DNA of 64,000 nt, from contig NC_058137.1 of NCBI RefSeq assembly GCF_011075055.1, positions 1,178,001 to 1,242,000 on the forward strand. The letters run 5' to 3'. Shown here one piece after another: positions 1-13,060 of this stretch; within the stretch, counting starts at the first letter, position 1, and each line of letters begins with the position of its first letter. This stretch comes from Mangifera indica. Lineage: Eukaryota > Streptophyta > Magnoliopsida > Sapindales > Anacardiaceae. The position numbers and the translations under genes are program-made. Below the pieces are notes generated by a model, which saw only the letters and a program-made list of their open reading frames with translations, did not search any database and had not been told where the DNA came from.

Positions 1-73
1 TTGAACATGGAACATGCTGCTAACTGATAGCAAAGGACAAAGATTTGATGAAAGAAATCTCCAAAAGCTAGAC

Positions 74-191
74 TTATGCAGGGCTCATATATTGCCCTGT
101 TCTTGTGTCCACCGATATTTCATCACCTATATTAACAAACAATGGAGCATTGACCGTTGCTTTGTATCCAGAGTTGCCTGTTTGGATCCAC
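74..191 (-). pseudogene. Elongation factor P C-terminal exon, frameshifted relic
   Basis: Read on the minus strand, an acceptor-like site at 192-193 is followed by a segment coding for the end of a bacterial-type elongation factor P (organellar EF-P in plants, which relieves ribosome stalling). The recognisable C-terminal part contains APLFVN, VDTRTGQYMS and then a TAA at 74-76. The preceding conserved part (GGSK-ATL) is in a different frame: it runs out of register just before GYKATV, as if about 7 nt had been lost. The usual SRA ending also reads SPA. I saw no further EF-P exons between 200 and 620. It may be a decayed gene end, or a divergent true exon of a gene whose other exons I cannot recognise. 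Confidence 0.5.
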
Positions 192-2054
192 CTGCCATAA
201 GAATTTTAAATTTCAATAAGCAAACCATTCAAAGAATCATTTTTACAAAAGAAATTGCAGCACAGAGTAGCCAATTTCCCCTTGATGTTATATATCAGTG
301 AACCAATAATAGGCAAAGAAATTGTCCTAATCTTTCATTATGAAAGAAAATGGAGTAAGCGACTTTTTTCCTTCAACGGCAAGATTAACCATTGTTTGGG
401 TGTTTATCATTCACTCAGCCTGCCGAAACCAATAAAATGCCTGCATCTAACACCCAACTTCATGGAACTCCTTAATACGTTTCTCTATATTTTTAATAGG
501 GTCCATTTAGCACAAATTGTCATGGGTGTAGAGGTTCGGCACAGTGGAATTGCCCAGCTATCAAGTGTTAATCTTGTATGCACTATTTTTGGGTATAAGA
601 TCATTGCTTTTAAAATTGTATAAGGATGGACTTTTTTTGGTGTGAATGTTTGCTAGTTTTTTCTTTTTTAAGAATAATTAGATTATTAATCAACATTAAT
701 TAAAAAAGTTAAACACTACAGTAAAATACTCGTTTAATATTAAAGAAAAAAAAATCTTAAAAAAAAACAAATGTTGATCTTGAACCAAAGTCAAAATTAG
801 ACAAGCTAAAATTTTATCTTGAATTTTGACCGCAACCACCCCTCTTAGCTGTTTAAATATATATATACATATCATTATATATTTTATGTATTTTCAGCAA
901 ATTCGTTGCAATGTAACGTGCAATTGGCAAACTTTGGTAAACATCATGGCCGTCACTAATTCGTGAGCAATAATCAATCATCATTCTGATTAATCATAGC
1001 CCAACAGCATTCTAACTATTCCGTCCTTCCACGTGTGAGCCTGCTCTGCTGTTGTGGCGCGTGTGTTATCTTTTCCCTTTCATTGTGGTAGGTATTATTG
1101 CAGTTCTAAGATACCTCACATCATCACCTAATACTATGACTTCATAAATCACCTCAGCCCACCAAAAATTAAATATATATCACAGTTGCTTAAACCTACA
1201 CGTGGATGTAAATCTCCGTTGGGCGGTCCAGATTGAACAGGTATTTTAGTCTTTTCCTTATCTGATCCTCATTGCATGCGAAATGCAGATGCTGTGGGAT
1301 GCCAAAGCCACCTAGTGGCGCACTTTACGGTGCTGTCACACGCCGTATTTTTATACTTTACCTTATGACACGAGCTTAATCTTATAAATTAAATCCACTC
1401 GCTATCTCGCCCGTTCCGTCTCGTCACTGACGGGGCGTGTATGTGACTGAAGAAGTTGCGATTAAGAGAAGGATATTCGTAAATACGTGTTTAAAATTTG
1501 AAAATTTTTTATTTAAAAATCGGACAAAAAGAAAAATTAGAGGGTGAGTGAGTGGGAAAACACCAAAAGAGAACGAGAGAGTTCGCCGAGTCTTGAAGCA
1601 TCATCGTGCATGCATTTTGAATGTTACCAAAGGCTTCTTCTTCTCTCTCTCTTGTTTCTGTTTCTTATGCATGCACACATGTTATTCTCTTTCATCTCAT
1701 CGCCGATTCAGTCTTTAAACGACGTCGTAGTTATCGTGATTGATTGTCAACGGTTTTAATTGAAGCTGTGGAAAGGAAAAGAAACGGCGGAGAAAACGAC
1801 AGTCGGAGGAATCAGATATGGAGGTTGAGCGTAACGTGTGAAGTTACTCGCTCTGTCGTTTAACAGTTATTGAGGTCAGCAAGAGGTTGTTTACTTTTTG
1901 TAGCTTGTGGTTTCATGTGAGTGAAGCTGTGGATTTAGTTGACTGATTTGGTGATCTTTTGTGATGCGTTATTGAAAGAGGGATTGTGAGGCATTTGTTT
2001 TGTATATATCGAATTATTTTGGTGAAATTTGCAAATTGAGCTGAAGATAAAATT
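192..2054. other. Intergenic DNA and 5' region of the VAL1-like gene
   Basis: No supported gene. AT-rich DNA up to about 900. From about 900 to 2054 the sequence is richer in mixed promoter-like content, with ACGTG cores at 1030 and 1200 and polypyrimidine tracts near 1640. The 5' leader of the plus-strand gene starting at 2055 probably lies in the last few hundred bases. The small ORFs here show no family resemblance. Confidence 0.5.
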
Positions 2055-5000
2055 ATGGAGTCGAGAACTTGCATGAATGAGGTGTGTGGAGCGGCCACTT
2101 CCGTCGAGTGGAGAAAAGGTTGGGCTCTGCGATCCGGCGAATTCGCTGTTCTGTGTGATAAGTGCTGGTGATTTGCATTTCTTTCTCTCTTCTTATATTT
2201 TCATAGTAAAATTTTGCAATAGCAGCCTTGAATTGTACGGACAGTTGCTTGATCGAGCTTATTATACATGAATAGTGTTTCGCTTGGCCATTTGCTTTCT
2301 TACTTATTTTAAACATATTTATGGATATTCTTGTTACGTTGTATGTGCTGTTTATTTCTGTGTTTGATTCAAAATGAATTGGTTGACTGCTTGGATTGAT
2401 TTGTTATATTCATCTGTTTTCCATTTAAAAGAAGTCTTGAATGAATTAAATTAAGATATCAAAATGGTTATACTTCATCAGTTAAACTAAATTTACGGCT
2501 ACAATCACATTTTACGAATGTGAATAATCAACCATTGGTGGTACTTATTGATCATAGCTTGGCGTTTGTATATCTTGTAGGTCTGCATTTGAGCAGTCAA
2601 TTTTCTGTGACGTGTTTCACTCGAAGGAGTCAGGTTGGAGAGAGTGCTGCCCATGTGGCAAGGCAAGAAAAAACAGTATAAGAACTTGTACATATTTCCT
2701 TTCCTTCTTCATTGATGTAAACTAATATTAAGTTATATTATGTAATTGATTTTACGCTGGCAGCGTCTCCATTGTGGATGCATTGCTTCCAGGTCTTTAA
2801 TTGAGCTTCTTGATAGCGGGGGTGTCAGCTGTTTAGACTGTGCAAAAAAATCAGGACTTGATTTTGTAAGATCAATTTACTCTATATGTGCTAATATATG
2901 CTGTCTAGAAGTGATTTACCAATATATAGCATATAAAAGTGTGTTTCTTGATATGATAATGGTTTTTTTTCTGTCTTTCTGTCAAACAAGTCTGCAAAGG
3001 TGCATTCCTATAAGTCCATTGCACATTTTCATTATCAGTGTTTAAAGTGTTAGGTTAAACCTACCTTGTCTTCCAATGGTGGTAGTTTATAGTTCCTACT
3101 TCCGAATTTCATTTATATGCATCTTTGTGCCAGATGGATGCTGATGAATGACTTTCTTTGCTTATATCAAATGGTTATGAACAATGCTTGACTTTAAGGA
3201 ATTAAATTGTAACATTAAGGTGCTGATGAGCTTATATTTATGTAGCTGGATGGTGATGAAAAGCCCAACGGATTTGGCACCCTAAGGGTTGATAATGCCA
3301 GTGATTTACAACCCGTGTCTGTGGACAACCAAGTGGGTGCTGAAAAAATGAAGCTTATGCAGATGGGCAGTACTTCAAACGGTGTGGGGCTGAGACACTT
3401 GCTTCAATTTCAAAGTGATGACACAGATGAGTCTTCTGGTAAAATGAAACTGGAGGAAGCAGCCAAGCCAGATATCTCTAAGGAAAATACGGAGGCAAAA
3501 GATATTTATGAATCACTAGCACAGACGAACTTAAGCATCACCCTTGGTTCTTCTGGAGGAAACTCGAATCTTTTTCCTTGTGTTGTTGATGATAAGGAAC
3601 AAAATAAGTCATCTTCTGTAATTCAACAAGGAACTAGGGCTTACCATCTTTTGCCTAAGCCTCCAAAGTTAGCCGTTTCCACAAATTCAGAGGCAAATAT
3701 TGGTTTATCCCAAATTCGTGTAGCTAGGCCACCTGTTGAAGGACGAGGCAGGAGTCAGTTGCTTCCTCGCTATTGGCCCAGGATTACAGACCAGGAATTG
3801 CAGCAAATATCTGGAGAGTATCCTTTTTTCTACAATTATCAGTTGAAAATAAATCTGTGACTGCTTCAATGTAGAAGTTCGGTTATCTTTGTAGTTTTCT
3901 GCTATCTCAAACAGTCTCATCCTTGACAACATCCTATTAAAGCTCAAATTCTACTATTGTTCCTCTGTTTGAAAAGGTTTTAAGTGCCAGTGATGCCGGT
4001 CGCATTGGCCGTTTGGTTCTTCCTAAAGCATGCGCTGAAGTAAGTTTTAATTATACTTAATTTCAGCTAAGAAACAGATTTATAATAACTTCTTTTTCAT
4101 TGATAATTTTTCCTTTAAATTATTTTAAAATGAACAACAATGCAGGCATATTTTCCACCTATCTCTCAACCAGAGGGCCTGCCTCTGAGGATTCAAGATG
4201 TGAAGGGTAAGGAATGGGTCTTTCAGTTCAGATTTTGGCCCAATAATAACAGCAGGATGTATGTTTTGGAGGGAGTGACTCCTTGCATACAGTCCATGCA
4301 GTTGCAAGCTGGAGATACTGGTATGTTTTAATATTGCTAATAATCAAATTGATTTTATTTACTTGCTGATTATATTATATGTTTCATCAAATACTTTCAT
4401 GCAATAGGCCCAGCTAATTTTCTGTAGTTTTTGTTGTTATTTTTATTTCTAATTATTTTGGTATTGTTTGTGACCTGGTTTTGTTAGTATTTTTGTCATT
4501 TTATCTGACCTTACTGCAGTGACATTTAGCCGTATGGATCCGGAAGGAAAGCTTGTTATGGGATTTCGTAAAGCATCAAACTCTGTTGCAATACAGGTAA
4601 AATTCACAGTCAATCTTTGTAGTAGGGAACTTGATCATATAATGTTAATATACAATTATCAAATAAACAGGATATTCAACCTTCTGCCATTCCTAATGGC
4701 GGTCATTCAAGTGAAAGTTTCTTTTCGGGTGTTTTTGAGAACCTTTCTATAATAAGTGGTTACTCTGGCGTTCTTCAGTCACTAAAGGGAAGCTCTGATG
4801 CCCACCTAAATGCGCTGTCCAAACATCTGAACTCCACTCCTGGTAATATTAATTGGCTTAAATCTGAGAAGTACGAAGATAAGACAAGGGAGAGTTTGCT
4901 GCTGCCTTCAATGCTTGTACCAGAAAGAAAAAGATCTCGAAATATTGGGACAAAAAGTAAGAGATTGCTCATGGATAGACTAGATGCTTTGGAGCTCAAA

Positions 5001-8000
5001 CTTACTTGGGAAGAGGCACAGGATATGCTCTGTCCTCCCCCCAGTGTCACGCCCAGCATTATCACAATTGAAGACCATGTTTTTGAAGAATATGAAGTAA
5101 GCCATTTTGCTGGTGTTTTTGATCATTATGATGTTTGGGATCCTCCCTCATCCACTTGATGCATTTACTTTTCCCCTTATAGAAGAGCTTCTCACTTTTG
5201 ATCACCAATTGGTCAATTTTTCATGAAAGTATATTCATATTTCACAGGTTGGTCATTCAATATTTCTGGTAATTTTTCTTCTAAGGCTTACCCAGAGAAA
5301 AAAAAGGCCCTTTTCTGATACAATATCGAGCCCCTAGTTGTTGTTGCACAGTCTTGTTATTTGAGAGTGAGTTATCCATTCAAATTGTTGAAATTTTGGA
5401 GTTGAGCTCACCTTTTAGAGAAATTCTATGGACATTACTAGCAGGCTGGGTAATACCTTCTAAACATGCAAAATTTGGAATTGAAAGATTGGGGAATAAA
5501 TTATTCCCCTCATTAGGCAACATTAGCAAATTAGTTTACCTTTGCAGAAATATCTATGTGCTACCCATAAGAATTGAATATTTTCTCATATTACCCACCT
5601 GTTAGTTGATTTTATTTTAATTTTGTCATGTAATTACTAAAGAATATACACATGCATGTCTTTATGTACATCAAAAGATCAGCAATCAATGCCTGATTGA
5701 TCCTAATATATAGCAGATATACATGTGATGCTTTCCTGTGTCTTTATAGCAGAGATAGATTATGGTACCAAAGTGTTGATTATACCAGTAAATGATGAAA
5801 ATTAATTAGTACAATGAACTTTGATATTCCATACATCACTGCTCCCAACATATTTATCACACTAGCAGGCACCTTGTTCTTGATAACTTCTTTCATACAA
5901 AGCTTGTCAGATTTGCATTGGTCCTTTGGTTCAATAGGACTTTTGAGATAGAATATCAAGGACTTACCCATTCATCAAAAAATATATTTTACTGTCATTT
6001 ATGTGACTGTATCATTTCTAAAAATTTTCCTTTATCTTCATCCCTTTCAGAAACTTTGAAGTATGAGTTCAGTCTTGTTGTTCAAGGATGAGCCGCTGAT
6101 TGAATTTGATTTTTTTTTTTTTGTTTTGTCAGTACCTTGAACACTAACTTTCTTTTATTATACATTTTTTGGGGTGCAGGATCCCCCAGTTTTTGGGAAG
6201 AGGAGCATTTTTGTAGTACGTGCAAATGGGTGAGAATTTGTGTAATTGAACAATTCTTTGTTTGATGTAATGCTCTGCACATTTAACCCAATAAGAAATG
6301 AATAAATATGCAAATTTCTGAAAGCTGCCTGGACGTATAGGTACTGGGATTTCTTTAGCACAATAGAAAACTATATTATCTAGAGTTTTTTTTTTTTTTT
6401 TTTTTTCTGAATTTTACGGTGCTTTATAGAAATTATTTAGGTAGTGTTGAAAATGTTAAACATTTTCTTTCAGTAAACACTGCTTGTGAACTCTCTCAAA
6501 AATTGGTGTACAAAATTGTCACTTCCTATCATGGTTCCAGTTACTCTTGAGATATAGGATGGCCAACTTATCACACATCCTAATGCAATTGTTTGTTTCT
6601 GTAATTTTTTCTGGAGAGGGTCTGTATCTTTTATTCTTGAATTATTAAGCTTGATGTTCAGGGGACCAGAGCAATGGACTCAGTGTGATGGTTGTTCTAA
6701 ATGGCGAAGGTTGCCTGCTGATGTTATTCTTCCACCTAAGTGGACATGTATGGATAATACTTGGGATCAGACTAGGTAAACAATAGTTTATTTTTATTTT
6801 ATTTTATTTTTCTTGTGTAAGAAAAAAGAGCCTTTAGCAAAATTTTTCACGCTAATTCTTTCTTTTCCTCAGTTGTTCATGTTCGGCACCGGATGAACTG
6901 ACTCCTGGCGAACTGGAAAACCTTCTCAGACTAAACAAGGGTATGATGCCAGGATCTCTGCTTTTCCGATGTATATGATTGTTGCAAGGTCTTCATACCT
7001 AGACTGCTCTTTAAGTAAAATACACTTCCATTTTCAATAAATCTATACTAAGCTCTAGGGACGAGGAATCCTTTTGTTGAAAATTACAATAGTTCTATAG
7101 ACTCGAGTTGCATTTTAGGAATTCAATTCTGAATTTCTGTTTGATGACCAAATATTTGCACTTTTCTGTCTCTTCTTTGGAACATGTAAAAAAATAGAGA
7201 AGCATATAGATTTTGGGTAGCCAGCGAGGCTGACTTGTATTTCATGCATGTGGAGTTGAGTCTTTTCTTTTTAGATGATGAGTTTGGGATAAGTACCACA
7301 GTTTTATGGCCATTTTAGTGCTTTGTATGCATATTGTCTTATGAATCATAAGTTTATGCTCCTCTTTGTTCTTCTACATGATAAGTAGCTGGTTGGAAAT
7401 AGGGGGGTAATTGAATTGAGTAATGTTTGGCTTGAGTTTGGCACGATGATATTAAGGCAAAGCTTGAGTTTGAGCTCGCTGAATTGGAAAGTTCATGGTT
7501 CAAACTTGAGACAAATTGGTTGACTCGAGCTCGGTTTGAAAAATTACATTTAAATCTTGTAACTTTTAAAAAAATTATAACAATTATCCCAAATTCAAAT
7601 TTAGAAAATAAGATTTTAAGGGTTGTGGTGTTTTTATGATAATTTACTTGAGTCAACCTTTGAGCTTGCAAGCTCACTGAAGCGACTAATAGCAAGCTCA
7701 AACTTGGTTTGACAATAATAAGTCATGTGCGGCTGCGTAGTTAGAAGTTCTCATACTTTGTTGCTAGTGTTGTTCTCGGATGTATACTTGTTGACTGTTA
7801 ATCCTGGATATATCCATACAATTGCATTGAACTGTTGCATAGATTTCAAAAAACGGAGACTGGAAAAAAGTCAGAGGCCGAATCAAGAGAATGAACCTTC
7901 TGGTCTGGACGGATTGTCCAACATGGCACTACTCGGGGACAACACGGGTGACCCAGGCTCTGCTGCAGTCGCAACGACAACTAAACACCCAAGGCATCGT

Positions 8001-8606
8001 CCTGGCTGTTCATGTATTGTCTGCATTCAGCCCCCAAGTGGGAAGGGCAAGCACAAGCCTACATGCACATGTAACGTCTGCATGACAGTCAAACGCCGTT
8101 TCAAGACCCTCATGATGCGCAAGAAGAAGCGCCAATCTGAGCGTGAAGCAGAGTTTGCTCAGAGAAATCAACCGATCAATTGGGCTCCCAAAGAAGAAGT
8201 AGAAGCCGAAGTAGACAGCAATTCTAAGCATACTTCACCGCACATTGACCCTTCGGAGAACGAAGCCAGGTCTGCAAATGAGTTAGAAGCTGGCAAGGGG
8301 CAGATCGACTTGAACTGCCATCCTGATCGAGACGACGCACAAACTGGGTCGTCAAATCGGGTGAGCATGATGAGACTCCTTCAAGTGGCGACCCTTCCTC
8401 TGGAGAATTATTTAAAGCAAAATGGTCTTACAAGCTTGGTGTCTGAACAGCAAACAAGTGCAGCGTCACAGGCTCTGCCCGCCCAGGCCGCCGGGGATAG
8501 CGAGGGACGGGTCAATGAGTTGGCTTCTGCCACTCAAGAGCGAGAGAGTGGGGGAGAAGATAATTGTGGATCTGGACCAGATCAAAGCCCAAAAGATCCT
8601 CAGTAG
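2055..8606 (+). CDS. VAL1: B3 domain transcriptional repressor, VAL1/HSI2-like
   Basis: Nuclear repressor of the VAL family, which binds RY motifs (CATGCA) and recruits Polycomb and histone deacetylases to silence seed-maturation genes and FLC. Exons: 2055-2167, 2581-2662, 2764-2865, 3246-3817, 3943-4039, 4146-4320, 4520-4596, 4671-5096, 6180-6229, 6662-6775, 6873-6940, 7843-8606. They sum to 2640 nt, 879 aa (the Arabidopsis protein is about 790). Domains in order: a Cys/His PHD-like region at about 6-95, B3 at about 299-402 ([32 protein letters not shown]), a CW zinc finger at about 566-615 ([11 protein letters not shown]), a conserved Cys-rich stretch ([12 protein letters not shown]), and an EAR-type motif IDLNCHP near 779. 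Intron 2 has a GC donor. In the PHD-like region a Trp takes the place of the usual Gly after LCDKC. The family call is firm; VAL1 rather than VAL2/3 is from overall similarity. Confidence 0.95.
2663..2763 (+). other. VAL1: GC-AG intron 2 of the VAL1-like gene
   Basis: The donor reads AAG/GCAAGA and the acceptor is CAG at 2761-2763. This splice keeps the frame and restores the family sequence CGKRLHCGC. The nearest GT downstream would add residues and break the frame. Confidence 0.8.
6941..7842 (+). other. VAL1: Last intron of the VAL1-like gene, with an old repeat inside
   Basis: A 902-base intron. From about 7420 to 7720 it carries a decayed copy of the dispersed TTGAGCTCGA-rich repeat seen at many places in this window. 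The minus-strand ORF here is an accident of that repeat. Confidence 0.5.
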
Positions 8607-9685
8607 AAATTTACTCATCATTTATTTATTCTATTTTTAGAGTTTTTTTTTTTTAAATTTATAATCGAAATATTTCTGTAGTTAAGAGTGTGAATGTGTT
8701 GTCATCAAGTAACTGTGCAATGTGTATCATATCTATACATGAATTTTACATTTACACCTGCTCTGAGATATATTGTTGTAAACAAGATTTTATTTTTATA
8801 AATGAGTTGAATTTGAACTTATTCAAATATGCAAAGTTCAAGTTAAGTTAGATTAAGTGTAAAATGAAATTATTTTTGAATGATTTTTTTGAATTTGAGT
8901 TGATGTAAAATTAAATTTTGTTTGGATCGACTAAAATCTAACCTAGCCCAATATCCAACATAAGTTTGGATTATACCCTCAGGATGAATAAATTCATATC
9001 GAACGAGGTGGAGGAATCCAATTATTTCCTCCTAGAGATGAAGGAATCCTACCATTTCCCTCCATTTTAAGTTCAAAAAAGGTAAAGCTTTTTCATCAAA
9101 TAATATTTAGAATAATATCTAGATGAATTCGAGAGATATTAACTCAAAGTCAATTGTCACCTCAACTCGATCAAATTCTAGACAAGTAGTTAGATGAGGC
9201 TGAGATCGAACCTGAGGGTTTAATACTAGAAAACCTAGGCTCAGAATTGTAGGTAATTGTTTTACCAGACTCACAAGTTGAATGGAGCTCAATTAACCCG
9301 GTTCCCAACATCTGTACCTCCATTTCAGGTCTATTTTTCACCTTTAATTATACCACTGTTTACTAAGGAAAATGATGATTAACGTGAAAACTTTGTGCTC
9401 AAAGTCATTCATGCCAGACTATCCTTTGCTATTGATGAGTGTGTCCATGTAAGTGGTATTGTTTATAAAGTAGCATCTGGATTGAAGGTAACTAATGGAA
9501 CCCAGTCAAACCAGGGCTTTCACTCTTATCTACAAAAGACCATCCTCCCAATTTTCATCATCTTGAGGGAAGGAAAGGTGGAAGCACCACATCTTTTATC
9601 TTCTATATATGTGTTGAATCACAATTAAAAAAAAAAAAAAAAAAAAGCAACAAAAAGAAAATGAAAAAATGCATATTATGAACAC
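8607..9685. other. Convergent intergenic region
   Basis: Lies between the 3' ends of the VAL1-like gene (+) and the pseudokinase gene (-), so it should hold both 3' UTRs. About 8800-9290 is degenerate TCAAGTT/CTCGA repeat DNA. A run of about 20 A lies at 9626-9646. No gene seen. Confidence 0.5.
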
Positions 9686-11991
9686 TCAAAATCCTTCAAC
9701 ACTAGCCCTTCTAACGGTTGACGATGATGATCTCCGGCTTTCTTGTCTATCCAGTTCTTCCAATGAGATTGTGGAGGAACAAGCACGCGGTGGAAGAGAT
9801 AAGGGCAGAGTAAGTGGCCTTGTGGGGGAAACGGATGGCCGGGCTTGTGATTGTGGAGATGGTGAAAAACTTGACCTAGGTGCAGGGGTGATGATCCCGT
9901 TGAGACTTGGTGATCTTGAAATCTGTTTACCAGTAATTACTGCTGGCTCTTGCAGAGGATAACGAGAAGGGAATTTCATGTCTTGTATGGTTTTCAAATG
10001 GTCGACAATGGTTCTCATGGTGGGCCTCTCTGATGGATCCTTCTGAAGACACTTTAGAGCAATGTCTGCCACTGTCCGTGCTGCTTTGGCCGGAAAACGA
10101 CATTTCAGCTGAGGATCCATGATGAGAGAAAGTCGACAGTCATCAGCAAGGAAAGGACGACTCCACTTAACCAAGTTCCTCTCGTCCTTGGGATGGCGAT
10201 TGTCAAGATTCCTTCGGCCAGTAAGTAGTTCAATAAGTACAATCCCAAAACTCCAAACATTACTCTTAGGAGTAAGCAATCCTCTTTCTAATGTCTCCAC
10301 TGAAAGATTTGCGGCAGCCTTCACAGATATAAAAGGATGAAAATATAATCAAATCCCAGAATCTCAAACACAAAAATAAAGCCATTCCAAAAACCAAAAA
10401 AGAAAAAGAAAAAAGAAGTGAAAAATTATAACACCCCAAATGCAAGTTTAACTTTTTAAATCTAACCTAACAAATCAACTTTATCAGAGAAAGAACACAA
10501 CACACAGCAGGCAAAAGTACTTACAATAGAATTACTAGAGATATCTGCCTCAGGAACATGACCAACACAACCATATCCTGATAGCTTTGCACTAAAATCT
10601 TTGTCAATCTGTATGTTTGCCGTTGAAAATTCATTGTACATTGCCTGTAAAAATTGCAGGATAAGAAATCACAAACACGTACCAAATCTTAGCAGATAAA
10701 CACTGAAATAATGCCCGACCATTCTGACCAAAGAAATAACTAAGATGAGATTTTAAATCAGTATCATTGCCTGGAAAAGTTAGACTAAGAAACCAAAACA
10801 GGGTACTATTCGTTGGGTCAGTCTCACAATGAAAATAAACTTTTTATTACCTGAAATGGCCCTTCTTCATGCAAGAAGGTAAGGCCTTGTGCTGCACATA
10901 ATGCAATTTTCATTCTGGTGTTCCAATCAATAGGGGGCCCATCTAATCTCCCAAATAGAAGACGATCCAAGCTTCCATGAGAAAGCCTCTCATATATCAG
11001 CATTCTCTGATCTGAACCATCATGTGCATGATAACCAAGCAACTTGCAGAGGTTTGGATGTTGCAAAGATGCAAGGGTGTTTACTTCGCTGATAAATTCC
11101 TTCAAGCCCTGCAAGAACACGAAAACATAGATATAACTTCCCAAGGCCACAGAAATTTCATAACTTGAAAAAGAAAGATTAATGCCAGATGAAGTTCTCC
11201 ATCATAATTAGAGATATCAATAATTCACTAACATCTACATTCAATTGGAGACACTGTTAAGGCAACAAAAAATGAAAAAAAATGGAATATAAATAAAAGA
11301 ACTACATGCATGATGCATCCAATTAAACCATATGCTTATATGTTACCTGAGTGGACGAGTTAAGGCGAGTGACAGTTGCTTCAAACTTCTTTGAACTTGA
11401 GGTATCATCTCCAAAGCCAAAGGAAGCCATATACATTACAGAAGAAAGACCTGACATGCATCGGTCTGAGTAGAAATTATGGCAGGCTGCTGCAACTTCT
11501 TCGTAAGGGAAGTTCCGAAGTGTTCCAGTTCCAGTGGGAGGCAGTGGCAATGGTCCAGAAGCAAACAGAGGACCACTGACATTCCCTGCTTTAAAGCTTC
11601 CAGCAGTCTTAAGTGCAGCAGCACCCTGAGGTGATGGAAGTGGAAGCGGTTGTGGACTTGAAGACCATTGTTCTTTCCCCAGTCCAACTCGGCTCTTCGA
11701 TTCTTCTTGCTCTTCATATTCACTAGCTGCGAGTACATCTTGTTCTGCAGCATCAAGGCTAGATGGGGCAGATAATGCCCTTGATCTATTGTTAGAAGCT
11801 TTGTTATACGGTTGAACAGGCTTCACTCTATTCCTAAAACTCGGAGGTGCTGATTGGAGCGAGCGTGTTGGGGTTTTATTTTGGGGTTCAGGCAGTGTTG
11901 TGGGACTATACTCCTGAAGATTGACCCTTTTAACATGAACAATCTGCTCAGGTTTTTTCTTCTTACTCTTCAAAACTGTGAAACACCCCAT
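9686..11991 (-). CDS. Receptor-like cytoplasmic kinase, probable pseudokinase
   Basis: Membrane-anchored RLCK-type protein, 551 aa, in four coding exons: 11347-11991, 10851-11108, 10525-10644, 9686-10318. The N terminus MGCF is a typical myristoylation/palmitoylation site. A Ser/Pro-rich linker runs to about residue 180, followed by a kinase fold (FPYEEVAAACHNF, ASLQHPNLCKLLGYH, LTPKSNVWSFGIVLIELLTG) and a Ser/Pro/Arg-rich tail. Key catalytic residues are missing: the ATP-binding Lys is replaced (ATVTRL, Thr208); the HRD loop reads YNEFSTANI (305-306 are Asn-Glu); DFG reads SGYG (Gly324). It most likely acts as a scaffold or regulator. This atypical kinase family is conserved in plants, so the changes are not recent decay. 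Partners are unknown. Confidence 0.9.
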
Positions 11992-13060
11992 CTTATGTAC
12001 AAAATTTCAAGGATTTATTGTGGTGATTCTGCAGAAAGAAAAACAAACAGAACCCTTATCAACCAAAGACACAATCAGAACTGCAAGTCTGAAACACGAA
12101 GAACACCAATAAAACCAAAAGTAAAACAAATTATCTAACACCATCATCATCATTAACAATTCAGACTTGAAAAATCTTAAGCAGAGGAAAAAACAAAAAC
12201 CAATCCACACAAACACCTCATGCCCCGAAAACAATCACATCCACCAATAAATTCAGTCAGCCCAGCTCTTAGTTTTTTATGAATAAAATAATCTCAGTTC
12301 TCCAGCCTTTAGAAAAGTCACATAAAAGAACATATTACAAGTGGGTTGGTTTACAACAATTCTTGACCACAATCTTGGTAAAATTTAGCAAAATTTAATT
12401 ATTAATTTGCTAACCAACGACCTAATTTTCTTTACCCCACAAGGTTAATCAGAATAATACTAACAGGAAGTGTAAATCCCCGTTTCAGCAAATACATAAT
12501 TGAATTGCGAAAATTCAAGATTAAGCTGCATAACTATTAATGCCCTTCAAAAGAAGACAATAACCACCAAATTAAGAAAAAAATATAAATCAAAATAAAC
12601 ACACAAACCCAGATCCAATATTGGCAATAAATCACAATTTCATTCATCAATCGATCAGATAATTAAAATTCCATTACTTATTAAACCACCGCAAGAAGAC
12701 ATAACATTTACGTAATAAAACAACAAAGCAACAACACAGATTCACACACAAACAAACAGATACCTGATTCTCCAAACAACAAAAAAGGAAACACAAACCC
12801 AAGTTCAAAAATTATAAACAAAAATAATTAAAAATTATCTTACCAGGAAACAGAAGAGTTCATACAAAGTCTAAGAACTGAGGCGATAAAGGAAGAATAA
12901 ACGGCAGAATTGACACAAAAACTTGTGATATGTGATTAGAAGAGAAGAAAAGGCTTTAACAAGTCAAAGATGAGAAGTGAATGGGAGAAATTTTTGGAAG
13001 AAAGAGAGAGAAAAGTAGACAGAAGATGAAAGAATAGTAGAGAGAGAAATCGAACCCATT
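11992..13060 (-). promoter_or_regulatory. 5' leader with intron(s) of the pseudokinase gene
   Basis: On the minus strand an acceptor (CTGCAG ending at 12029) lies 37 nt upstream of the ATG. Candidate donors lie at about 12763 and 12841, which suggests a spliced 5' UTR starting in the CT-rich DNA around 12880-13050. The UTR exon borders are inference. Confidence 0.4.

Noticed and set aside
1544..1759. ORF in the VAL1 upstream region as an upstream gene or uORF
   Set aside because: No conserved peptide; the region is better explained as promoter or leader DNA.
7354..7701. 115-codon minus-strand ORF
   Set aside because: Lies in the last intron of the VAL1-like gene, within an old repeat.
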